A stretch of 64,000 nucleotides of DNA from Rhodospirillales bacterium 70-18 (GCA_001899585.1 MKWE01000027.1:1-64000); one strand, 5' to 3'. Counted from the stretch's first letter, positions 1-9,176 are shown. Numbers and translations are program-made. The notes: a model not told the origin generated them from the sequence alone.

Positions 1-1
1 G

Positions 2-148
2 AAGGTGCGGCCGATGGTGCTGCCGGACATGTTCATCGACCACGACAGCCCGGCTAAACAGATGATCCAGGCCGGCCTGACCGCCCGCGACATCGTCGAT
101 GCCGCCATCGCCGCACTCGGCAAGGACGCGGGGGCCGTGCGGGCCTGA
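2..148 (+). CDS. dxs: 1-deoxy-D-xylulose-5-phosphate synthase, C-terminal end (partial)
   Basis: Only the last 48 codons are in the window; the gene begins upstream. The visible tail contains the LPDMFIDHDSPAKQ stretch typical of the C-terminal transketolase-like domain of Dxs, which makes DXP from pyruvate and glyceraldehyde-3-phosphate as the first step of the MEP isoprenoid pathway. Its TGA overlaps the ATG of tlyA (ATGA), so the two are probably translated together. The dxs-tlyA pair is common in alphaproteobacteria. The short fragment matches well, but the rest of the enzyme cannot be checked. Confidence 0.85.
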   Translation, partial: KVRPMVLPDMFIDHDSPAKQMIQAGLTARDIVDAAIAALGKDAGAVRA

Positions 149-891
149 TGGCGCGGGTGCGGGCCGACCAGCTGCTGGTCGATCGCGGGCTGGTGGAGAG
201 CCGCGCCCGGGCGCAGGCGCTGATCCTGGCCGGCAAGGTGTTCACCGGCGACCGGCGGGTGGACAAGGCCGGCCAGCAGATGGCGCCGGAGGCCGCGCTG
301 GACGTGCGCGGGCAAGACCATCCCTGGGTCTCGCGCGGCGGGCTGAAGCTGGCGCATGCGCTGGCCACGTTCGGGCTGTCGCCGGAGGGGTTGGTGTGCC
401 TGGATGTCGGCGCCTCGACCGGCGGGTTCACCGATGTGCTGCTGGCGCATGGCGCGGTGCGCGTGCATGCGGTGGATGTCGGGCATGGGCAGCTGGCATG
501 GCGGCTGCGCAGCGACCCGCGCGTGGTGGTGCATGAAAAGACCAACGCGCGGCACCTGACCGCCGCGATCATCCCCGACCCGATCGGCGCGCTGGTGTGC
601 GACGCCAGCTTCATCGGCCTGCGGACCGTGCTGCCGGCGGGGCTGGCGCTGTGCGTGCAGGGGGCCTGGGCGGTGGCGCTGATCAAGCCGCAATTCGAGG
701 CGGGGCCGGGCCAGGTGGGCAGCAAGGGCGTGGTGCGCGACCCGGCGGTGCATGCGGCGGTGTGCGAGCGCATTCGCGACTGGTGGGCCGGGTTGCCCGG
801 CTGGGCGGTGCTGGGCATCGAGGAAAGCCCGATCACCGGGCCGGAGGGCAATCGGGAATTCCTGATCGCCGCGCGGCGCGGCCCGGCATAG
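148..891 (+). CDS. tlyA: TlyA family rRNA (cytidine-2'-O)-methyltransferase
   Basis: This 247-residue protein has an N-terminal S4 RNA-binding domain (about residues 1-55), the VSRGGLKL signature near residue 60 and a Rossmann methyltransferase fold with DVGASTGGFTDVLL near 85-98 and IKPQFE near 178. TlyA enzymes 2'-O-methylate cytidines in 16S and/or 23S rRNA; older annotations call them hemolysin A. Length and domain order are normal. The start overlaps the dxs stop, which fixes it. Whether one or both rRNA sites are modified cannot be read from the sequence. Confidence 0.93.
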   Translation: MARVRADQLLVDRGLVESRARAQALILAGKVFTGDRRVDKAGQQMAPEAALDVRGQDHPWVSRGGLKLAHALATFGLSPEGLVCLDVGASTGGFTDVLLAHGAVRVHAVDVGHGQLAWRLRSDPRVVVHEKTNARHLTAAIIPDPIGALVCDASFIGLRTVLPAGLALCVQGAWAVALIKPQFEAGPGQVGSKGVVRDPAVHAAVCERIRDWWAGLPGWAVLGIEESPITGPEGNREFLIAARRGPA

Positions 892-1003
892 GCCATGCTC
901 GCGGCGGCCGGTCGGCCCGGGCACGGCGGCGTAGCGGTTGCCGGCGGCCCGGCGGGGGCGATATAGGAAGGCGGCCGCATCGCCGTGAGGAGGAGTGCCT
1001 CCG

Positions 1004-1309
1004 ATGACCGATACCGTCATCACGCCTCGCGGAAAGGTTCTGACCAAGACGGAACGCCCGCGCCTGCACAAGGTCATCCTGGTCAACGACGACTACACGC
1101 CGCGCGCCTTCGTCGTGACCGTGCTGAAGGCGGAGTTCCGCATGACCGAGGAGCAGGCCAGCCGCGTGATGATGACCGCGCACCAGCGCGGCGTGTGCGT
1201 GGTAGCGGTGTTCACCAGGGATGTCGCGGAGGCAAAGGCCACGCGCGCGACGGACATGGCGCGCAAGGAAGGCTATCCGCTGCTGTTCACGACGGAACCG
1301 GAGGAGTGA
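1004..1309 (+). CDS. clpS: ATP-dependent Clp protease adaptor ClpS (ClpS2-like)
   Basis: The product of about 101 residues carries the N-end-rule adaptor core: HKVILVNDDYTPRAFVV, then EEQASRVMMTAHQRGVCVVAVFT, ending in GYPLLFTTEPEE. ClpS binds destabilising N-terminal residues and hands substrates to ClpAP. The wording of the helix and C-terminus matches the second alphaproteobacterial paralogue, ClpS2, better than canonical ClpS1. That assignment is by memory of the family and is less certain than the ClpS call. I chose the ATG at 1004 because a strong GAGGAGG lies just upstream; an in-frame GTG at 995 would sit on that ribosome site. No clpA is adjacent. Confidence 0.93.
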   Translation: MTDTVITPRGKVLTKTERPRLHKVILVNDDYTPRAFVVTVLKAEFRMTEEQASRVMMTAHQRGVCVVAVFTRDVAEAKATRATDMARKEGYPLLFTTEPEE

Positions 1310-1327
1310 TGGGGCCGGTTCCGCCGC

Positions 1328-2236
1328 CTACAGCCCCGCCAGCAGCAGGATGACGCCGCCGACCACCAGGGCAAGCCCGGCCACTTCCGCCGTGTGCACC
1401 TTCTCCCTGAGGTAGAACCGGCTGAAGCCCAGCGTGAACACCATCTCCACCTGGCCCAGCGAGCGCACCAGCGCCACCGGGGCCATGGCGAAGGCCGAGA
1501 ACCAGCAGGCCGAGCCGAGGGCGGACAGCGTGCCGGCCCAGGAACTGATCCGCCAGCTTGTGAAGGCGGCGCGGAACTGGTCGGGCTCACGCCAGGCCAG
1601 GTAGGCGCCCTGCATCACCGTCTGCATCAGGTTGGTGACCACCAGACCGAACAGCGCCTTGAGCACCAGGTGGTCGCCGGGCAGGGCGCGGTTGGCCTCC
1701 TTGATGAAGACCGAGGTGAAGGCGAAGCACAGCCCCGCCCCCAGGCCGCACAGCGCGGCCGGCTGGAAGGTGGCGCGCAGCAGCTCCCCGCGCTTCAGGC
1801 CGCGTCCGGCCAGCGACAGGGTCAGCACGCCGCAAAGCCCGACGCCGATGCCCAGCAGGGAGAGCGGGCTCAGCGTCTCCCCCAGCCACAGCCAGGCCAC
1901 CAGCGCGCTCTGCACCGCCTCGGTCTTGGAATAGGCGGTGCCCACAGCGAAGCTGCGGAAGCCGAACGACATGATCAGCAGGGTGGTGGCGATGATCTGC
2001 AACAGCCCGGCGGCGGCCGAAGCCAGCAGGAAGCGCGGATTGGCTACCGGCATCGGCTGGCCGGACAGCGCGTGCGCCAGCAGCAGCAGCACGATGCCGG
2101 TGGGCAGCGCATAGACATAGCGCACGAAGCCGGCGGCATTGACCGAGAGCAGGCTGCGCAGCCGTTGCTGCATCGCCGTCCGCCAGGTCTGGAACAGCGC
2201 GGCGGCGAGTGTGATGGGGATCCATAATGCGATCAC
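1328..2236 (-). CDS. DMT superfamily (EamA-type) transporter
   Basis: About 302 residues form roughly ten hydrophobic helices with the internal duplication expected of EamA drug/metabolite exporters. Recognisable parts are the SFGFRSFAVGTAYSKTEAVQ loop and the closing GGVILLLAGL helix. It is an inner-membrane carrier; the substrate is unknown. I placed the start at the GTG just before the first helix (WIPITLAAALFQT), because the upstream in-frame extension to 2344 is proline/arginine-rich and looks non-coding. It is convergent with clpS and divergent from the SIMPL gene. Confidence 0.85.
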   Translation of the reverse strand: MIALWIPITLAAALFQTWRTAMQQRLRSLLSVNAAGFVRYVYALPTGIVLLLLAHALSGQPMPVANPRFLLASAAAGLLQIIATTLLIMSFGFRSFAVGTAYSKTEAVQSALVAWLWLGETLSPLSLLGIGVGLCGVLTLSLAGRGLKRGELLRATFQPAALCGLGAGLCFAFTSVFIKEANRALPGDHLVLKALFGLVVTNLMQTVMQGAYLAWREPDQFRAAFTSWRISSWAGTLSALGSACWFSAFAMAPVALVRSLGQVEMVFTLGFSRFYLREKVHTAEVAGLALVVGGVILLLAGL

Positions 2237-2455
2237 GCGGCGGGTCCGCGGGTCTGGCGGCGCGTGGCGGCGGGGGAGCGCGGGCGGGGAGAAAGCGGGC
2301 GTGAATACGAAGGCATGGCGGGCCGATCGGCAGTGTTCGGCCAAGCCTGCGGGGGGGCGCCGGACGCGTCAACCCGCCCCCGGCCGCGGCTTGCGCTGCC
2401 GCCCGGTCGCGGGCAGGGTGGCCGGCTGGCGACCCGCCAGCCCGAGGAGACGCAG

Positions 2456-3142
2456 ATGATCCATGCCTCGCGACGAACCCTGATGCTGCTCCTCGCCCTG
2501 GGCGCGGCGGTTTCCCCGGCCGCGGCGCGCGCCGAGACGCTGCTGCGGCTGTCCGAGCAGGCCCAGGTGCAGGCGCGGCCGGACACGCTGGGCGCCAGCC
2601 TGCGCATCGAGGTGGAGTCCGCCACCGCGGCGGACGCGCAGGCGCGGGTGAACGCGCAGACCGCGAAGGCGATCGCGGTGGCCAGGCAGGCCGCCCACGT
2701 GGTCGCCACCACCGGCAGCTACAACGTGTGGCACGCCACGCAGCCGACGGCGCGCTGGCACGCCGTGCAGACCGTGGACCTGCGCGGCACCGACGGCCCG
2801 GCGATGCTGGCACTGGTCGGTGAATTGCAGGACCAGGGCATGGCGGTGCAGCAGCTGGGCTGGCGGCTCAGCCCGCAGGCGGCGCGCAAGGCGCTCAGCG
2901 AGGCGACCAGGGAGGCGCTGAAGGCGCTGCGGGCGCGGGCCGACGAGGCGGCCGGCATTCTCGGCCTGCGCTTCCTCGAATTCCGTGAGGTGCGGCTGGA
3001 CGGCAACCCGCCCGCGCCGCGGCCGATGCTGGCGATGGCCATGAGCCGGGACGCCAAGGCCGCCCCGGTGGCCGAGACCGAGGATATCACCATCGAGGCG
3101 AATGTCGGCGCCGATGCCGTGCTGGTGCCCGCCCAGCCTTGA
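2456..3142 (+). CDS. SIMPL domain (DUF541) periplasmic protein
   Basis: The 228-residue product has a clear signal peptide (RRTLMLLLALGAAVSPAAARA) followed by a single SIMPL/DUF541 domain: LLRLSEQAQVQARPDTLGASLRIE, later TTGSYNVWHATQPT and the LRARADEAAGILG helix. The family is periplasmic or outer-membrane associated and its function is poorly known; relatives have been linked to oxidative stress and channel-like assemblies. The ATG at 2456 is preceded by GAGGAGA. A weak hairpin lies downstream. Confidence 0.88.
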   Translation: MIHASRRTLMLLLALGAAVSPAAARAETLLRLSEQAQVQARPDTLGASLRIEVESATAADAQARVNAQTAKAIAVARQAAHVVATTGSYNVWHATQPTARWHAVQTVDLRGTDGPAMLALVGELQDQGMAVQQLGWRLSPQAARKALSEATREALKALRARADEAAGILGLRFLEFREVRLDGNPPAPRPMLAMAMSRDAKAAPVAETEDITIEANVGADAVLVPAQP

Positions 3143-3204
3143 CGTGCTGCCAGCCTTGACGTGTTGACGGACCCTGGCGCGCTGACGGCCCCGGCCCGCT
3201 GGCG

Positions 3205-3227
3205 GCCGCGCGCCTCGGGGGCGCGGC
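3205..3227. terminator. Weak GC-rich hairpin after the SIMPL gene
   Basis: Seven perfect base pairs (GCCGCGC with GCGCGGC) enclose a nine-base loop. There is no T-run, so it may be a weak or Rho-assisted terminator, or only a chance hairpin in GC-rich DNA. Confidence 0.35.
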
Positions 3228-3228
3228 A

Positions 3229-3243
3229 TTAATCGGCTATTGA
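3229..3243. promoter_or_regulatory. CtrA-like box upstream of the TRAP transporter genes
   Basis: TTAA, seven bases, then TTGA: one mismatch from the alphaproteobacterial CtrA consensus TTAA-N7-TTAA. It lies about 127 bp upstream of the TRAP small permease in an unusually AT-rich patch. It could control that operon or be a chance match. Confidence 0.35.
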
Positions 3244-3369
3244 CGGCAAGGCGGCGGGCACGCCATCAACGCCACAATTCAGTGTAATCGGCGTTCCGAG
3301 TGCTCGCGGCGTGGCTTTTGCCCACCCGGCCCCGGCATCCGGGTATGCCAGACAGGGGGAAGCGCCGGG

Positions 3370-3921
3370 ATGATGCGAGCATGGGACTGGGTTGAGCAAA
3401 CGCTGGTCGGGCTGCTCGGCCTGTGCGCGCTGGTCGTCGGCATGTGGCAGATCCTCGGGCGCTACCTGGACAGCGCGCTGAACTCCGGCTGGGCCGACGA
3501 GGTGATCGTCTACCTGCTGATCTGGGCGGTGATGATCGTCTCCAGCCAGCTGGTCCGCCATGACGGGCATGTGCGGCCGGACGTGGTGCTGCGCCTGCTG
3601 CGCCCGGGCGCGCAGCGCTGGCTGGAGGTGTTCAACTGCCTCTGCGCCATCGGGTTCTGCGGCGCCATGGTCTGGTACGGCTGGCAGATCGTGGATGCCG
3701 CGCAGATGATGAGCGAGACCAGCGGCACCGAGCTGAATTTCCCGATGTACCTCTACTATCTGGCCCTGCCGGTGGGGACCGGGCTGATGCTGGTCCGCTA
3801 CGTCATGCGCCTGGTGCGCTACCTGTTCTTCTTCGACCCGGCGACGATGAGCGTGGGCCACACGATCCTTGAGGCGCCGGCGGATATCCCGCTGCCCGCC
3901 GCCACGCCGCAGCAGCACTGA
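3370..3921 (+). CDS. TRAP transporter small permease (DctQ family)
   Basis: The 183-residue protein has four predicted membrane helices and the DctQ hallmarks: an early GRYLDSALNSGWADEVIVYLLIWAVM segment split across two helices, and PMYLYYLALPVGTGLML near residue 130. DctQ is the small membrane subunit of a tripartite ATP-independent periplasmic transporter, working with the large permease encoded 15 bp downstream. Substrates of such systems are usually organic acids. No binding-protein (DctP) gene lies next to the pair. Confidence 0.93.
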   Translation: MMRAWDWVEQTLVGLLGLCALVVGMWQILGRYLDSALNSGWADEVIVYLLIWAVMIVSSQLVRHDGHVRPDVVLRLLRPGAQRWLEVFNCLCAIGFCGAMVWYGWQIVDAAQMMSETSGTELNFPMYLYYLALPVGTGLMLVRYVMRLVRYLFFFDPATMSVGHTILEAPADIPLPAATPQQH

Positions 3922-3936
3922 CAGGGGCATCGGCAC

Positions 3937-5220
3937 GTGGCGCTGTTCCTGTTTCTTGCGGTTTTCTTCGGCCTGCTCTCGATGGGTATGCCGATCTTCC
4001 TGGTGCTCGGGCTGATTGCCGGCGGGCTGTACTACATCACCGGCCAGCCGCTGGTCGGCGTGGCACAGGTGGTGATCGACCAGCTTAACTCCTCCTCGCT
4101 GATGTCGCTGCCGCTGTTCGTGATGGCGGCGGCCTTCATGCGCCGGGGCGGCATCGCGCGGGCGCTGGTGGACCTGGCCGCCGCCTGGCTGGGCGGCGTC
4201 CGTGGTTCGCTGGGGTTGGTCACCGTGGTGTCCTGCTCGCTGTTCGCGGCGATCTGCGGCTCGTCGGTGGCCACCGCGCTGGCGATGGGCACCATCCTGC
4301 TGCCGGCGATGCTGGAGCGCGGCTATCCCCGCTCCTTCGCGCTGGGGGTGATCGGAGCGTCGGGCACCATCGGCATCGTGATCCCGCCGAGCCTCGCGCT
4401 TATTCTCTATGGCATCGTCAGCGAGCAGTCGGTGCCGCGGCTGTTCCTGGCCGGCATCCTGCCCGGCATATTGCAGGCGGCGGCGTTCTTCGCCTGGGTC
4501 TGGTATGACAGCCGCCGGCGCAACTTCCCGGTGGAGCCGGTGCTGCCGATGGCGACGCGGCTGCGCATGACCATGCATGGCCTGCCGGCGCTGCTGGTGC
4601 CGGTGGTGGTGATGGTCGGTATCTATGGCGGCTTCGTCACCGTCACCGAGGCGGGCGTGCTGGCCGCCGTGACGGCGCTGCTGGTCAGCGTGTTCTATTA
4701 CCGCGGCTTCCCGCTCACGCAGACCCTGCCGGTGATTGCCGACGCGATCCGCAGCGCCGGCACCATCATGCTGATCGTGGCCTCCGCCCTGGCCTTCGGC
4801 CACTGGATGACGGAGTCGGGCATTCCCGCCAAGCTGGTGCAGTTCACGGTGGAGCACCATTTCACCACCTGGGAATTCCTGCTGGCGATGAACGTGCTGC
4901 TGCTGGTGCTGGGCTGCTTCCTGGAAGTGATCGCCACCCTGCTGGTGGTGATGCCGATCCTGGCGCCGGCGCTGGTGCCGCTTGGCGTCGACCCGGTGCA
5001 TTTCTCGATCATCTTCACGCACAACATGGAGATCGGGCTGATCCACCCGCCGGTGGGGCTGAACCTGTTCGTGCTCTCGACCATCTCGCACGCCCCGATC
5101 GGCGAGGTGATCCGCGGCATCTTCCCCTTCCTGGTGCTGCTGCTGATCGTGCTTATGATCATCACCTACGTGCCGATCCTGACCATGTGGCTGCCCAACC
5201 TGGTCTACGGCGCAAGCTGA
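3937..5220 (+). CDS. TRAP transporter large permease (DctM family)
   Basis: The 427-residue, roughly 12-helix membrane protein is the sodium-coupled transport subunit of a TRAP system. DctM features include GMPIFLVLGL near the N-terminus, SSLMSLPLFVMAAAFMRRGG, GASGTIGIVIPPSLALILYG and the closing HNMEIGLIHPPVGLNLFVLS. Translation starts at a GTG 15 bp after dctQ, so the two form one operon. The next gene encodes a hydantoinase/oxoprolinase-type enzyme, which suggests the transporter imports its substrate or a related cyclic amide or organic acid. That link is inference. Confidence 0.94.
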   Translation: MALFLFLAVFFGLLSMGMPIFLVLGLIAGGLYYITGQPLVGVAQVVIDQLNSSSLMSLPLFVMAAAFMRRGGIARALVDLAAAWLGGVRGSLGLVTVVSCSLFAAICGSSVATALAMGTILLPAMLERGYPRSFALGVIGASGTIGIVIPPSLALILYGIVSEQSVPRLFLAGILPGILQAAAFFAWVWYDSRRRNFPVEPVLPMATRLRMTMHGLPALLVPVVVMVGIYGGFVTVTEAGVLAAVTALLVSVFYYRGFPLTQTLPVIADAIRSAGTIMLIVASALAFGHWMTESGIPAKLVQFTVEHHFTTWEFLLAMNVLLLVLGCFLEVIATLLVVMPILAPALVPLGVDPVHFSIIFTHNMEIGLIHPPVGLNLFVLSTISHAPIGEVIRGIFPFLVLLLIVLMIITYVPILTMWLPNLVYGAS

Positions 5221-5225
5221 CGGCG

Positions 5226-5248
5226 GGGGAGCGCCGGCAGCGCTCCCC
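5226..5248. terminator. Hairpin between the TRAP genes and the hydantoinase gene
   Basis: A nine-base-pair perfect stem (GGGGAGCGC with GCGCTCCCC) with a five-base loop starts five bases after the DctM stop codon. It lacks a strong T-run. It may separate the TRAP operon from the downstream gene. Confidence 0.5.
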
Positions 5249-5305
5249 GCTTGCCTGCTGCACCGCATCATCTACTGTTGGGGTCTCGGCACCGGAGACC
5301 CCATC

Positions 5306-8300
5306 ATGACCGCACGCTGGCGCATCGGCTTCGACATCGGCGGCACCTTCACCGATTTCATCCTGCTCGACGAGCAGCGCGCGGAAATCCGGCTGCACAA
5401 ATGCCTGACCACGCCGGACGACCCCTCGGTGGGCGCGCTGGCCGGGCTCGCTGAGATCGTGGCCGCCGCCGGGCTGGAGCTGTCGGACATCGGCGACATC
5501 GTGCACGGCACCACGCTGGTGACCAACGCGCTGATCGAGCGGCGGGGCGCGAAGCTCGGGCTCATCACCACCCAGGGCTTCCGCGACATCCTGGAGATGG
5601 GCACCGAGCAGCGCTACGACATCTACGACCTGTTCCTGCAATACCCGGACCCGCTGGTGCCGCGCCGCCGCCGGCTGGAAGTGCCCGAGCGCATGGACCG
5701 CGACGGCAACCCGGTCACCGCGCTGGACCTCGACGCGGTGCGCGCGAGCGCTCGCCAGCTCGCCGCCGACGGTGTGGAGGCCATCGCCGTCTGCTTCCTG
5801 CACGCCTACCGCAACCCGGCGCATGAGCGTGCCGCCGGCGAGGCGATCCGGGCGCTGTTCCCCGACATCGCCGTCTCGCTGTCGTCGGACGTGGTGGCCG
5901 AGCTGTGGGAATACCAGCGCCTGGTCACCACCTGCGCCAACGCCTTCGTGCAGCCGCTGATGGACCGCTACGTGCGCCGGCTTGAGCGCGAATTGTGGCA
6001 GCGCGGCTTCCGTGGCGCGCTCTACCTCATGCACTCGGCCGGCGGCCTGGTCTCGCCCGAGACGGCGCGGGCCTTCCCGATCCGCCTGCTGGAATCCGGC
6101 CCCGCCGGCGGCGGCCTGGCCACTGCCTTCTTCGGCAAGATGGCCGGCAAGCCGGACGTGATCAGCTTCGACATGGGCGGCACCACCGCGAAAGCCTGCC
6201 TGATCGAGGACGGCCGCGCCGCCACCGCCGCCGAGATGGAGGCCGCCCGCGTCCACCGCTTCAAGAAAGGCTCCGGCCTGCCGATCAAGGCCCCGGTGAT
6301 CGACATGATCGAGATCGGCGCCGGCGGCGGCTCCATCGCCTCGATCGATGAGGTCGGGCTGCTGCGGGTCGGCCCGCATTCCGCCGGCGCCGACCCGGGC
6401 CCGGCCTGCTACGGGCGCGGCGGCACCCAGCCCACCGTCACCGACGCCAATCTGCTGCTCGGCTACTACGACCCCGGCTTCTTCCTCGGCGGCCGCATGG
6501 CGCTGGATCGCGAGGCCGCCGCCCGTGCGCTGGAGACGGTCGGCGCCCCGCTCGGCCTGGACGCGGTCGGCGCCGCCTGGGGCATCCATCGCGTGGTGAC
6601 CGAGAGCATGGCCGCCGCCGCGCGCATCCACATCGTCGAGAAGGGCCGCGACCCGCGCCGCTACGCCATGGTCGGCTTCGGCGGCGCCGGCCCCGCCCAT
6701 GCCGCCGGCGTCGCCCGCGCGCTCGGCGTGTCGGAGGTGCTGATCCCGCCCGCCTCCGGCGCCGCGTCGGCGCTCGGCTTCCTGGCCGCGCCGCTGTCCT
6801 TCGAGCAGGTGCGCAGCCACCCGATCCGGCTCGACGCGGCCAATGTCGCCGCCACCATCGATGCGGTGCTGGCCGAACTGGTCGCCGCCACCCGCGCCAA
6901 GCTCGCGGCGTCCGGCGTGGCCGAGGCCGACATCGTGGTGGAGCGCAGCGCCGACATGCGGCTGTTCGGCCAGCTGCACGAAATCAACGTCGCACTGCCG
7001 GACGGCGCGATCACCGAGGCGGCGATGCCGGCGATCAAGGCCGCCTTCGCCACCGCCTACGCCGCGCGCTACACCTCGGTCTATGACGGCGTGGCGATCC
7101 AGATGGTTTCGCTGCGGGTGCGCTGCCGCGGCAAGCTGCCGGCGCTCACTCTCTCGCAGGCGGGGCTGGCCGGCGGCGGCGCCGCGCTGAAGGGCCGCCG
7201 CCCGGCGTGGTTCGGGGATGGCTTCGTCGATACCCCGGTGTACGACCGCTACGCCCTGGCCACCGGCGCCGCCATCGAAGGCCCGGCCATCATCGAGGAG
7301 CGCGAGGCCACCACCATCATCGCCCCCGGGGACCGCATGACGGTGGACGCCACCGGCACCATGCGCATCCAGGTCGCCGTGGTCGCCCAGGCCGCCGCCC
7401 GCATCACCCCCGCCACCCCGCTCGCCGAGGCGATGGCGCTGATCGAGTCCGACCCGGTCTCGCTGGAGATCATGTGGGCGCGGCTGGTCACCGTGGTGGA
7501 GGAGATGTGGCACACCATCGTGCGCACCGCCTTCAGCCTGATCGTCTCGGAAGCGCAGGATTTCGCCTGCGACCTGCTCGACCCCGACGGCGAGAGCCTC
7601 GCCCATTCGCCGCGCGCCATGCCGGTGTTCAACCTCACCGTACCGATCGCGGTGAAGGCGCTGCTGAAGAAATACCCGCCGCACACGCTGAAGCCCGGCG
7701 ACGTGCTGGTGACCAACGACCCCTGGCTCTGCGCCGGCCACCTGTTCGACATCGCGGTGGTCACCCCGGTGTTCCATGGCGACCGCCTGGTGGCGCTCAC
7801 CGCCACGGTCGGCCATGTCGGCGATATCGGCGGCACCAAGGACAGCCTGCGCGCACGGGAGATCTACGACGAGGGCTTTCAGATTCCGCCGATGATGCTC
7901 TACCGCCAGGGCGTGCCGAACGAGGATCTGTTCACCTTGCTCGCCGAGAACGTGCGCAAACCCGAGGAAGTGCTTGGCGACCTCTACTCCTTCGTCGCCG
8001 CCAACCAGCTCGGCGCCGACAGGCTCGCCCAGTTCATCGCCGATTACGGCATGCAGGACCTGCGGGCGCTCGCCGCCGTGGTGCAGAACCGCTCGGAGGT
8101 CGCGATGCGCGAGGCGATCCGCGCCCTGCCGGACGGCGAATACCACTCGGAGATCGAGAACAACCCGCTCGGCACCCGCCTGCGCTACCCGCTGAAGGTG
8201 ACCGTGGCCGGCGACACGCTGGAGCTTGATTTCGAAGGCGCGCCGCCGCAGCAGGCGCAGGGCGGACTGAACTGCACCTACACCTACATGGCCGCCCACG

Positions 8301-9112
8301 CGACCTACCCGATGAAGTGCATCCTCAGCCCGCAGATTCGCAGCAATGCCGGCTGCTACCGCCCGTTCACCGTGAAAGCCCCCGAGGGCTCGATCCTGAA
8401 CGCCAGCAAGCCCGCCAGCGTCAACCTGCGCACCCGCACCGGCTGGTACATCGCCCCCAACATCTTCCGCGCCCTGGCCGATGCCGCCCCCAACCAGGTG
8501 CAGGCCGCCACCGGCCTGCCGCACGCCATCAACATCTATGGCCGCGACCCCGACGGCTATGTCTACGCCGACCATTTCTTCATGGGCGGCGGCCAGGGCG
8601 GGTCGGCGCGCGGCGACGGCAAATCGGCGCTGCTCTACCCCACCTCGGCGGCCAACACCTCGGTCGAGCTGATGGAAACCCGCGCCCCGGTGCTGGTGGT
8701 GGAGAAATCGCTGGTCACCGATTCCGGCGGCCCCGGCCGCCATCGCGGCGGGCTGGGGGTGCGCACCCGCGTGCGCAAGCTGTACGACGACGGCCGCCCC
8801 ACCCTGTTCTCGGTCTATCCGGAGGGCGTCGGCCTGAAGACCCAGGGCCTGTTCGGCGGCCACCACGGCGGCGGCGTGCGCGGCGTGGTGCTCGACCTCG
8901 AAGGCCGCGTCACCCATGATTGCGGCACCGGCGAACTGGTCACGCTGGACACCGCCAGCCGCGTGGTGGAGGTGCAGCTGGGCGGCGGCGCCGGCTATGG
9001 CGACCCGCGCGCGCGCGACCGCGCCAGGCTCGATGACGATGTGGCGGATGGCTATGTGTCGGCGGATGCGGCGGCGACGCAGTATGGCAAGACGGCGGAG
9101 GCCGCGGAGTAA
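5306..9112 (+). CDS. Fused hydantoinase A/B protein (5-oxoprolinase-type, ATP-dependent)
   Basis: At 1268 residues this is a full-length fusion. The N-terminal HyuA part (about 1-700) has the actin-like ATPase motifs FDIGGTFTDFILLD near residue 10 and SFDMGGTTAKACLI near 287. The HyuB part (about 710-1255) starts near LIESDPVSLEIMWARL, includes NDPWLCAGHLFDIAVVTPVF and ends with the GGGAGYGDP signature. The same architecture occurs in eukaryotic 5-oxoprolinase, which opens pyroglutamate to glutamate with ATP. Bacterial relatives hydrolyse N-methylhydantoin or carboxylate ketones, so the substrate is uncertain. It follows TRAP permease genes but a hairpin intervenes. Confidence 0.92.
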   Translation: MTARWRIGFDIGGTFTDFILLDEQRAEIRLHKCLTTPDDPSVGALAGLAEIVAAAGLELSDIGDIVHGTTLVTNALIERRGAKLGLITTQGFRDILEMGTEQRYDIYDLFLQYPDPLVPRRRRLEVPERMDRDGNPVTALDLDAVRASARQLAADGVEAIAVCFLHAYRNPAHERAAGEAIRALFPDIAVSLSSDVVAELWEYQRLVTTCANAFVQPLMDRYVRRLERELWQRGFRGALYLMHSAGGLVSPETARAFPIRLLESGPAGGGLATAFFGKMAGKPDVISFDMGGTTAKACLIEDGRAATAAEMEAARVHRFKKGSGLPIKAPVIDMIEIGAGGGSIASIDEVGLLRVGPHSAGADPGPACYGRGGTQPTVTDANLLLGYYDPGFFLGGRMALDREAAARALETVGAPLGLDAVGAAWGIHRVVTESMAAAARIHIVEKGRDPRRYAMVGFGGAGPAHAAGVARALGVSEVLIPPASGAASALGFLAAPLSFEQVRSHPIRLDAANVAATIDAVLAELVAATRAKLAASGVAEADIVVERSADMRLFGQLHEINVALPDGAITEAAMPAIKAAFATAYAARYTSVYDGVAIQMVSLRVRCRGKLPALTLSQAGLAGGGAALKGRRPAWFGDGFVDTPVYDRYALATGAAIEGPAIIEEREATTIIAPGDRMTVDATGTMRIQVAVVAQAAARITPATPLAEAMALIESDPVSLEIMWARLVTVVEEMWHTIVRTAFSLIVSEAQDFACDLLDPDGESLAHSPRAMPVFNLTVPIAVKALLKKYPPHTLKPGDVLVTNDPWLCAGHLFDIAVVTPVFHGDRLVALTATVGHVGDIGGTKDSLRAREIYDEGFQIPPMMLYRQGVPNEDLFTLLAENVRKPEEVLGDLYSFVAANQLGADRLAQFIADYGMQDLRALAAVVQNRSEVAMREAIRALPDGEYHSEIENNPLGTRLRYPLKVTVAGDTLELDFEGAPPQQAQGGLNCTYTYMAAHATYPMKCILSPQIRSNAGCYRPFTVKAPEGSILNASKPASVNLRTRTGWYIAPNIFRALADAAPNQVQAATGLPHAINIYGRDPDGYVYADHFFMGGGQGGSARGDGKSALLYPTSAANTSVELMETRAPVLVVEKSLVTDSGGPGRHRGGLGVRTRVRKLYDDGRPTLFSVYPEGVGLKTQGLFGGHHGGGVRGVVLDLEGRVTHDCGTGELVTLDTASRVVEVQLGGGAGYGDPRARDRARLDDDVADGYVSADAAATQYGKTAEAAE

Positions 9113-9119
9113 TGCCAGT

Positions 9120-9154
9120 CGGCGGAATTGATGGAGGAATCGTCAATTCCGCCG
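9120..9154. terminator. Bidirectional terminator-like hairpin between convergent genes
   Basis: A 12-base-pair perfect inverted repeat (CGGCGGAATTGA with TCAATTCCGCCG) with an 11-base loop fills the short gap between the convergent hydantoinase and PhyH genes. Its symmetry and position suit a terminator acting in both directions. Confidence 0.7.
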
Positions 9155-9176
9155 GTTGGTATCAGATATCAGGGCG

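Noticed and set aside
2237..2344. Longer N-terminus for the DMT transporter
   Set aside because: The extra 36 residues are proline/arginine-rich and precede the first membrane helix; a GTG immediately before that helix is a better start.
3229..5271. Open frame of 680 codons on the minus strand across the TRAP genes
   Set aside because: Composition is His/Gln/Arg-rich noise, while the plus strand encodes clear DctQ and DctM membrane proteins.
5162..8917. Open frame of about 1250 codons on the minus strand opposite the hydantoinase fusion
   Set aside because: His/Gly/Arg/Gln-rich without domains; the plus-strand frame has full HyuA/HyuB motifs.
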